Positions 15,417-23,000 of a DNA stretch of 64,000 bases are shown here, one piece after another; position 1 is the first letter of the stretch; the number at the start of each line of letters is the position of its first letter. The notes below the pieces were generated by a model. The model worked only from the letters and a program-made list of their open reading frames with translations. It had not been told where the DNA came from and did not search any database. Position numbers and translations under genes: made by a program. The DNA is from Variovorax sp. TBS-050B. GTDB lineage: Bacteria; Pseudomonadota; Gammaproteobacteria; Burkholderiales; Burkholderiaceae_C. Where the stretch lies: NCBI RefSeq assembly GCF_029893635.1, contig NZ_JARXYR010000001.1, positions 310,001 to 374,000 on the forward strand. The letters run 5' to 3'.

Positions 15417-18400
15417 TCAGCTGCCGTACAGCACGAAAGGCGCCCAGTAGGCGGGCTTGCGCAGTTTCTCGCCATGCGCCCCGTCCGCGAACGCGCGCTT
15501 GGTGGCCGAGAGCGCCTGTTGGGGCGTCTCGTTGGCCGACAGGCGCGCGAAGAAGGCGGTCATGAAGCGCGCGGTGCTTTCGTCGGCCACGGGCCACAGC
15601 GTCATCAGCGTGCTGGTGTTGCCGGCCACGTAGAGCGCGTAGGGCAGGCCCATCACGCCTTCGCCGTGCACCACCTTGCCGACGCCGGTGTCGCAGGCCG
15701 ACATCACGACGAGGTCGCTGCGCAGCGTGTAGCCGGGCCACTCGGCCGCGGTCAGGTAGCCGTCGATGCCGGGCGGGTTCGCCACCTGGCCGAGCACCAG
15801 CGCGCTGAGCGCGGGCACCGCGGTGCTCAGGTAGCCGTGCACCGAGAACAGCAGGTAGCGGTACTTCGAGAGCTCGCCCTCGCGGTCGAGCGAGCGCAGC
15901 TTCGATTCGGTCGCGCTGTCGCCGGTCAGGGTGTCGACGCGGCCGCGCCGCACCACGCCGCGCACGGCTTCGATCTCGCGCGCGGTGCCCGGCAGGTTCT
16001 CCCAACTGGCCTCGCGCAGCATGCCGATCGCCTCGTCGACGTCGACCTCGGTCTCGGTCTCGGCGAGCGACTGCGCCGCGGCCACGGCATCGACCGCGCC
16101 GCCGTCGGCGGCGGAGCGCGCGGCCGCCGGACGCGGCGCCTCCGCGCCGCCCTGGTAGCGCGGGTTGCCGACCGCGAGCAGCGTGCGGCGCGCGCGCAGC
16201 TGCCGGTACTCGGCGGTGCGCGACTGCAGCAGCGCGAGCATCGAGAGCGACTGCACATAGCTCACGTCGTGGCGCCGCGTGAGCGGTTCGCCGCCGACCG
16301 GCAGCGCCTCGAAGGGCAGCAGCGCGAGCGCGGCATCGGGCGAGACGATGAGCCGCTCGCGGCCCGCGGTGGCGCTGGCGAGCGGCGCCAACAGATGGCT
16401 CGCGAGCAGTTCGCCGATGGGGCGCGCATCGCCGACCTGCTCGGCGCCCGGCGCGGGCGGCGTGTTCGACGGCGCGATCCGGTAGCGCGCGGGCCCGAGC
16501 TTCCACACCGCCTGTCCGCCCTCCAGCGCATCGCCGACCAGCTTGCGGTAGGCCTCGACGGTGTCGCTCAGGCCGGGCAGCGCGGGCAGCTCGACCGCCT
16601 GCACCAGGCCGCGGCGCTCGACCACGAAGGCCAGCACCCGGTCGCCGTCGGTCAGGTAGCTCAGGAAGGCGCTGTTCGCGGGCAGCAGCTTCGCGGCATC
16701 GGCGAGCGTGGCCTGTGGCGGGTCCATGAGCAGGCGGTACTTGGGATGGCGCTCGCGCAGCTCGCGCTGCAGGTCGGCATAGGCGCGGACCACGCGGTTG
16801 CGCTCCGACTCCAGCGCCTGGCGCCGGTCGGTCTGGCCCTTGGCTTCGTCGAGCGCGCGGTCGAGCGCCGCGAGTTCCGCCTCGTGGCGCTCCACCGCTT
16901 CCTGCGCCGCGCTGGGCAGCACGCCGGCGCGGTTCGCGCGCTGCAGCGCCGTGCTCTCGAGCAGCGTGCGCGCCTTGGACAGTTCGGCCAGCTGGAAGGC
17001 CTGCTCGGACGCGCCCTCGCGCAGGCTCGCGAGCGCGTAGTGGCGATAGCCTTCGACATAGCGCTCGAACAGCGTGCGCCGGCTCTTGCTGCTCAGCCCG
17101 TGCTGCGCGCGCAGCGCCTCCACGTCGGTGCGGAACGCGGGCAGCAGATGCCGCACGTCGTCGATCCGGTCGGCCGCGATCGCCGCGCGCAGCCGCTCGA
17201 CCAGCGCGAGCAGCGTGTACGGATGCTGCAGCCCGAGCAGCCGCGCATGGCCTTCGTGCGCCTGCGTCAGCTCGGCCAGCGCGCGCTGCGTGTCGCCGGC
17301 CGACAGCAGGGCGCGGCCCAGGCTCTGCCGCGCCGCGAGCGTGAGCGGATGCAGCTCGCCCATGACCTCGCGCCGCGCCTCGTAGGCCTGCGTCGAGACC
17401 GCGAGCGCCTCCGCGTGCGCGCCCATCTGCTCCAGGATGCTCGCGTGGATGTTCATCGCATAGAGCGTGTCCGGATGGCGCGGACCGAGCACCTCGCGCA
17501 GCCGCTCCCAGGTCGCCGCCGCCATGCGGCGCGCCTCCTCAAGCCGGCCCGCGCGCCGCAGTTCGAGCGCGAGCGCGGCCGCCGCGTTCAAGGTGCCGGG
17601 ATGCTGCGGCCCGTAGGCGGCCGCGGAGAGCTCGTGCAGCCGCTGCGACAGCGCGAGCGCCTCGCGCCGCCGTGCGAGCGCCGAGTACGAGGCCGAGAGG
17701 CTCGCGAGCGAACTCAGCGTGTCGGGCGCGCTCGCGCCGAGCGTGGTCTTGCGCGCCTCGTACACGCGCTCGTGCAGCGCGAGCGCCTCCGCATAGCGGC
17801 CGAGGTCGGTGTAGAAGGTCGCGACCGCATTGCGGAAGCGCAGCGTGGTCGCATCGTTCGCGCCCCAGCGCGCCTCGGCACGCGCCGCGAGCCCCTGCGA
17901 GGCTTCGAGCGCTTCCGCGTAGCGCCCCATCTGCGCCAGCGTCACGGTGCGGTTGTGGCGCGCGACCAGCGTGTTGCGCGCATCGGGGCCGGCGAGCGCG
18001 AGCGTCTTGCGCTCGATCTCGTCCTGCATCTCGAGCGCCTCGGCGCAACGCCCCAGCTTGCACAGCTGCAAGGCAAAAGCATTACGCGCGGCCAGCGTCG
18101 CGTTCGCATCGGCGCCCCAGAAGGCGGTGCGCAGGGCGACCTTCCTGTCGATGAAGCGCAGCTGCGCCTCGTCGTCGAAGCGCGCGGCGGCGTTGTCGAT
18201 CAGCCGGTCGAGCAGCAGGTCGCGCGCCAGGTAGGGCCGCATCGGGTTGGCCGCTTCGTCGGCGACCGTGTCGAGCGACTGCTGCAGCAGGTCTTCGGCA
18301 TCGCGGAATGCGCCGCGCTGCGCGAGGCCGCGGGCCTCGACGACCTTGTCGCGCAGCGGCAGCAGCGGGCCGTCGAGGATGCGCAAGGGATCGCGCTGCG

Positions 18401-18494
18401 GTGGTGGTGCTGGCGGCGATGCTGTCTGTGCAATGCACGGCGTGATGGTCAGGAAAAGAAACAGAAGGAACCAGCGCGAATTTTTCGGTAGCAT
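15417..18494 (-). CDS. Exported TPR-CHAT domain peptidase
   Basis: A 1025-residue protein. I choose the ATG at 18494: it has AAAGG seven nt upstream and is followed by a clear signal peptide (WFLLFLFLTITPCIAQ), whereas the earlier ATG at 18536 lies upstream of a TATACT box at 18522-18527. Residues about 90-560 are tandem tetratricopeptide-like helix pairs of the kinesin-light-chain type (units such as YAEALALHERVYEARKTTLG and HPGTLNAAAALALELRRAGR). Coiled helices follow at about 590-660. The C-terminal third is a CHAT caspase-like domain with catalytic His886 in SVHGYL and Cys934 in MSACDTG, and ends KPAYWAPFVLYGS, the usual CHAT terminus. The likely role is a periplasmic or surface protease switched by TPR-bound partners. 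It is divergent from an exported small protein. Confidence 0.85.
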   Translation of the reverse strand: MLPKNSRWFLLFLFLTITPCIAQTASPPAPPPQRDPLRILDGPLLPLRDKVVEARGLAQRGAFRDAEDLLQQSLDTVADEAANPMRPYLARDLLLDRLIDNAAARFDDEAQLRFIDRKVALRTAFWGADANATLAARNAFALQLCKLGRCAEALEMQDEIERKTLALAGPDARNTLVARHNRTVTLAQMGRYAEALEASQGLAARAEARWGANDATTLRFRNAVATFYTDLGRYAEALALHERVYEARKTTLGASAPDTLSSLASLSASYSALARRREALALSQRLHELSAAAYGPQHPGTLNAAAALALELRRAGRLEEARRMAAATWERLREVLGPRHPDTLYAMNIHASILEQMGAHAEALAVSTQAYEARREVMGELHPLTLAARQSLGRALLSAGDTQRALAELTQAHEGHARLLGLQHPYTLLALVERLRAAIAADRIDDVRHLLPAFRTDVEALRAQHGLSSKSRRTLFERYVEGYRHYALASLREGASEQAFQLAELSKARTLLESTALQRANRAGVLPSAAQEAVERHEAELAALDRALDEAKGQTDRRQALESERNRVVRAYADLQRELRERHPKYRLLMDPPQATLADAAKLLPANSAFLSYLTDGDRVLAFVVERRGLVQAVELPALPGLSDTVEAYRKLVGDALEGGQAVWKLGPARYRIAPSNTPPAPGAEQVGDARPIGELLASHLLAPLASATAGRERLIVSPDAALALLPFEALPVGGEPLTRRHDVSYVQSLSMLALLQSRTAEYRQLRARRTLLAVGNPRYQGGAEAPRPAAARSAADGGAVDAVAAAQSLAETETEVDVDEAIGMLREASWENLPGTAREIEAVRGVVRRGRVDTLTGDSATESKLRSLDREGELSKYRYLLFSVHGYLSTAVPALSALVLGQVANPPGIDGYLTAAEWPGYTLRSDLVVMSACDTGVGKVVHGEGVMGLPYALYVAGNTSTLMTLWPVADESTARFMTAFFARLSANETPQQALSATKRAFADGAHGEKLRKPAYWAPFVLYGS

Positions 18495-18521
18495 CTGCGG
18501 CCTTTGAACTGCACCGGAAAA

Positions 18522-18527
18522 AGTATA
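18522..18527 (-). promoter_or_regulatory. Candidate -10 box of the CHAT gene
   Basis: On the minus strand the sequence is TATACT, five of six bases of the sigma-70 -10 consensus, 28 bp before the chosen ATG. No good -35 hexamer lies 16-18 bp further upstream, so this is suggestive only. Its position supports the downstream start codon at 18494. Confidence 0.35.
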
Positions 18528-18562
18528 GGGCTGCATGTGGCCCCGTTCTTCCGCCTACTTCA

Positions 18563-19024
18563 ATGCCACGAATCCTCGTAGTGCCGGTCTCGAAGAAGTC
18601 CTCGCGCATGCTGCTCGCGCTGCTCGGCAGCTTCCTCGCGGCCCAGGCGTGGGCCATCGACCTGATCACCGATGCCGAGGCGCGGCTGCCTTCGGCCTAT
18701 GCCGAGGGCAAGCGTGCGGGCCTGACGCGCGGCCCCGGCATCGAAGTCCAGAGCCCGTCCGGCGCGGTCGACAAGGGCGCGATGGCGCTCAAGGTGGGCT
18801 TCAAGCCGCGCGGCGGCGTCGCCATCGATCCGAAGAGCGTGCGCGTGGTCTACATGAAGTCGCCCGCGGTCGACCTGACCGAGCGCGTGCGTACGCACGT
18901 GAGCGAGAGCGGCATCGCGATCGACGGCGCGCGCGTTCCCGCGGGCGAGCATCAGCTAAAGGTGGACGTGGCCGACACCGAAGGCCGCATCAGCAGCAAG
19001 CTGATCAGCTTCAAGGCCGACTGA
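18563..19024 (+). CDS. Exported protein of unknown function beside the CHAT peptidase
   Basis: A 153-residue protein. An N-terminal signal is present (SSRMLLALLGSFLAAQAWA), whichever ATG is used (18563, or 18608 for the Met of the hydrophobic run). The mature part of about 122 residues is beta-rich and polar, with GAMALKVGFKPRGGVAIDPK, RVRTHVSESGIAIDG and LKVDVADTEGRISSK, which suggests a compact Ig-like or beta-sandwich domain. No cysteines, enzyme motif or named family can be seen. It is transcribed away from the CHAT gene across a 68-bp gap and towards the zinc-ribbon membrane gene 7 bp downstream, so the last two form an operon. Confidence 0.7.
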   Translation: MPRILVVPVSKKSSRMLLALLGSFLAAQAWAIDLITDAEARLPSAYAEGKRAGLTRGPGIEVQSPSGAVDKGAMALKVGFKPRGGVAIDPKSVRVVYMKSPAVDLTERVRTHVSESGIAIDGARVPAGEHQLKVDVADTEGRISSKLISFKAD

Positions 19025-19031
19025 GCTGCCA

Positions 19032-19907
19032 GTGGCCGCCGCCGCGCCCGTTGCCGCGTCGGAGTCCGCGGACTCCACGATGTCCTGCCCTTACTGCACC
19101 GAGCGCATCTCGGCGCAGGCCATCGTCTGCAAGCACTGTCATCGCGACCTGCTGTTCTTCACGCCGCTGAAGCGCGAACTCGAGGCGCTGACGCGCAAGG
19201 TCGAGAGGCTCGAGGCGCAGAACGCGCGGCTCGCGGCGCTGATCACGGAGCGCTTCGCCAAGCCCGCGGCGGCCGCCGAAGACGCTGCCGCGGCCGAGGC
19301 GTCCGACGCGCCGGCGGCCAACCAGCCGGCCGCGCAGCGCCCGCCGGGGCTGCTCGCGAAGCTGCTGTTCCCGCTGCTGCCGGTCGCCTGCCTCGTGGCC
19401 GCGCATGGGGTGATGGTGATGCTGCTCGATCTCCATCCGATCTACCTGCGCGTGCTGTCGGTAGTGCTGCCGCTCGGCTTCGGCGTGCTGTTCGTCGCCA
19501 AGTACAGGGTCCGCCTGCCGCAGCAGCTGCTCGCGGCCGGCTTCATCGCTGTGAGCTCGGTGGCCGCGATGACGGCCGTGGTCGCGCAGGTCGACGAGCA
19601 GCCTTTCCTGCCGCGCGATGCGCGCGAATGGCGCGAGGTCGTCTACTACATCCTCAGCATCGGCTTCAGCCACATCACCGGCATCCTCACGGGCATGCTG
19701 GTGCTGCGCCGGCGCAACCGCGGCATCGACCGCATGGCGACGAAGCTCGCGCAGGCGATCGAGGGCGACGCGCCGCTGCCGGGCCGGGCCAAGCGCATCA
19801 AGCGCTATACCGAGAGCATCAAGGAAGTCATCACGCTGGTGGCGCCGATCGCGACGGCGGTGCTCTCGGTCGCGACCGGCGTGGTGGGGCTGCTCAAGTC
19901 GGGCTAG
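19032..19907 (+). CDS. Zinc-ribbon, coiled-coil, multi-pass membrane protein
   Basis: A 291-residue protein from a GTG at 19032; an ATG at 19080 (Met17) is a possible alternative. A zinc ribbon spans residues 19-36 (CPYC and CKHC). Residues 45-75 form a coiled coil (KRELEALTRKVERLEAQNAR), followed by an Ala/Pro-rich linker. Four hydrophobic helices lie at about 115-135, 140-158, 164-184 and 205-226. The C-terminus has a basic helix and a last hydrophobic stretch VAPIATAVLSVATGVVGLL. No enzymatic residues are seen and no family is recognised. Its tight spacing with the exported protein and the divergent CHAT peptidase suggests one locus. Confidence 0.7.
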   Translation: MAAAAPVAASESADSTMSCPYCTERISAQAIVCKHCHRDLLFFTPLKRELEALTRKVERLEAQNARLAALITERFAKPAAAAEDAAAAEASDAPAANQPAAQRPPGLLAKLLFPLLPVACLVAAHGVMVMLLDLHPIYLRVLSVVLPLGFGVLFVAKYRVRLPQQLLAAGFIAVSSVAAMTAVVAQVDEQPFLPRDAREWREVVYYILSIGFSHITGILTGMLVLRRRNRGIDRMATKLAQAIEGDAPLPGRAKRIKRYTESIKEVITLVAPIATAVLSVATGVVGLLKSG

Positions 19908-19950
19908 GCGCCAGGCGCCACTGCCGATTGCCGAAGGCAGCGAAGCCGCG

Positions 19951-19964
19951 TCGGCGTACGCCGA
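19951..19964. terminator. Inverted repeat after the zinc-ribbon gene
   Basis: TCGGCGTACGCCGA is a perfect 14-bp palindrome 44 bp after the zinc-ribbon stop, with a CTGCC/GGCAG hairpin just before it (19921-19940). No T tract follows. It may be a weak or Rho-assisted terminator insulating the autotransporter gene. Confidence 0.3.
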
Positions 19965-20088
19965 TCCACCGAGCGGGCGCAATCTTCCGTAGACGCGGGC
20001 CGTCTATTTATTTAACAATTGAAACTCAAACTTACGATTCCCCCATATTCCTGACCATGTCGCAGCGGTGCTGCGCGCTTCTCCTGCC

Positions 20089-23000
20089 ATGAACCGTACC
20101 CACCGCATCGTCATCAACCGCCGTACCGGCGCGCGCCAGGCCGTTCCCGAGACCGCGAAATCTTCGTCCGGGGGGCGCTCGAGTGCGCACTCCGCGGTGG
20201 TCATCGCGATCGCGGCGATGCTCGGTGCGATGCCGCTCGGCGCCTCGGCCGCGGTCTACGGGTGGGGCATGTCAGTGGGCAGCTGGTTCAATGCTTTGAA
20301 CTGGGATGAAGGCACGGTGCCGACGGCGGCCGACGACGCCCAGGTCTACGAAGGAGAGGCGCAGATCATCGGCGGCTCCGCCCGGGTCCACTTCCTCACG
20401 GTGGGCGACACCATCGGTGACGGCACCGTGCGCGTGCTCGCGGGCGGCCAGCTCCAGGCCGTGAAGATCGGGCTCGGCCGCGGCTTCAGGGGCACGGTGG
20501 AAGTCGATGGCGGCGGCGCCTGGCTCGACGTGGGCGGCATGACCTTGGGCTTCGCGAGCAGCGGCCAGGGCGTGCTGACGATCGCGAACGGCGGCCGGGT
20601 CACGGTCGGCGGCGTGCTCGAACTCGGCGCCACCCCGGGCGGCTCGGGCACGGTGAACCTGAACAGCGGGGGGACGCTCGAACTCGGGGGGGCAGGACTG
20701 TCTCCGCCCGCCGCGGGCGCGACGGGGGCGTTCAACTGGAACGGCGGCATGCTGCGCGTGATCAACGGGGGCCTTGCGAATGCGGTCGATGCCACGATGG
20801 GCGGCACCACCTCGACCATCGACACCAACGGCTTCGACGCGAGCCTGTCCGGCAAGCTGTCCGGCACCGGCGCGCTGATCAAGAACGGCGCGGGCATGCT
20901 GACGCTGTCGGGCGCCAACAACTACAGCGGCGGCACCACGATCAACCAGGGCGTGGTCGCGGTCGGCAACGGCAGCGCGCTCGGAACGGGCATGGTCACG
21001 ATCGGCGATGCGGAGCTGCGCGGCACGATGACGACGACGCTCGCCAATTCGCTGACGATCGCCGGCAACGCGACCATCGCCGCGGCCGCCGGCACCACCT
21101 TGCGGCTCACGGGCCAGCCGGTGTTCAACGCCGACCTGAGCTTCGGCTCGGCCGGACAGGACGGCATCGTGGAGATCGCCGCCAGCAAGAGCAGCGGTGC
21201 GACGCCGGGCAAGATCGCGGTCAACCACGGCGCGCTGCGCGCGGGCGGCGATGCCCTCGCGGCGATGACGAGCGCCGCGGCCTCCACCACCGTGGCGCTC
21301 GGTGCCACGCTGGACTTCAACGACCACGGCAGTGCGCTGAGCCCGGTGAAAAGCCTCCAGGGCGAGGGCACCGTGCGCACGGGCGTGCTGGCGAATGCGG
21401 CCGTCGGCGTGGCCGCGGGCAGTTTCTCGGGCGTGATCACCGGTGCGGGCGGGCTCGAGAAGACTTCTCTCGGCACCTTGAGCCTCGGCGGCGTCAACAC
21501 CTACAGCGGCGCGACGCACGTCGCGCAGGGCACGCTCGCGCTCACGGCCGCCGGACGGCTGCCGGGCGGAAGCCGGCTCACCGTGGATGCGGGTGCGACC
21601 TTCGACATCCAGGCCGCCGACACCACCGTGCCGATCGCTTCCCTCGAAGGCGCGGGCGCGGTCATGCTCGGCAGCCGGGCGCTCAGCATCAACGATTCCG
21701 CGAACGCGAGCTTCGCCGGCGCCATCAGCGGCACCGGTTCCGTCACCAAGACCGGCGCCGGCACGTTGACGATGACCGGCATCAACGACTACACCGGTGT
21801 CACCCTGGTCGCGCAGGGCACGCTCGCGCTCGCAGGCAGCGGTGCGCTCGCAAACACGGGGCTGGTGGGCATCGCTGGCGGCGCCAGCTTCGACATCTCG
21901 AAGCTCTCGGGCGCCGGCACCACGATCGGCGGCCTCATGAGCGGCGGCGACGTGCTGCTCGGCAGCAAGACGCTCACCCTGGACATGGCCGCCGGCATGA
22001 ACTTCACCGGCACCATCGCGGGCACGGGTTCGCTGGTCAAGCAGGGCGGCGGCGAGTTCATTCTCGACGGCAGCAACAACGCGACGGGCCTCACGCAGGT
22101 GCTCGCGGGGCGCCTGACGGTGGGCAGCAGCGCGAGCCCGACCGCGCGCGTCGCAGGCGCGGTCGACGTGGCCTCGGGCGCCACGCTGGGCGGCTTCGGT
22201 ACCGTCGGCGGCAACGTCACGCTCGCCAGCGGCGCGCACCTCGCAGCCGGCGACACCGCCACCCGCATCGGCGCGCTGCGCATCGACGGCGACCTCACGA
22301 TCGGCGCCGGCGCCCAGCTCGACTTCGACCTCGGCGCGCCCGGCAGCGGCGGTGCGGCGGGGCAGGGCGACAACGTCTCGGTCGGCGGCAACCTCACGCT
22401 CAACGCGCCCACGATCAACGTCACCAACGTGGGCGGGATGGGGCCGGGCGTCTACAACCTGTTCTCGTGGGGCCAGACGCTGTTCGTGAACGGCGGCCTG
22501 ATGCCGCCGCCGGGCCAGGTGATCCAGATCCTCGGGGCCAGCAAGAAGATCAACCTCATCACCGCGGCCGGCTACACGCTGAACTTCTGGAACGGCAACG
22601 GCCTTGCGAGCGGCTCCCAGAGCGGCGGCGGCGACGGCACCTGGTCGATGGGCGCGGCCAACTGGGCCGACGTGACGGGCGCAGTCGCCGGGCCGCTGCA
22701 GCCGGCGCCGGGCTTTGCGATCTTCGGCGGCGCCGCGGGCAACGTGACGGTCGACAACGCCGATGGCGCGGTCACGGCGAGCGGCGTGCAGTTCGCGAGC
22801 GACGGCTACCGGCTTGCGGGCGGCGCGCTCACGCTCGTGGCCGATGCGGGCCACCCCGCGCCGGTGGAGGTGCGCGTGGGTGACGGCAGCGCCGCGAGTG
22901 CGGGCTGGAACGCGACCATCGCCAACGTCATCGCCGGCACCGACGGCCTTGCGAAGACCGGCGCCGGCACGCTGACGCTCACGGGCGCCAACACCTACAC

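Noticed and set aside
14613..18491. A 1292-codon plus-strand open frame across the aadA-like and CHAT genes
   Set aside because: It spans two convincing minus-strand genes with intact catalytic motifs, and its translation is low-complexity Arg/Gln/Ala sequence typical of antisense frames in GC-rich DNA.
18495..18536. CHAT protein starting at the upstream ATG at 18536
   Set aside because: It would place the TATACT box inside the gene and put 14 polar residues before a standard signal peptide, while the ATG at 18494 has its own Shine-Dalgarno.
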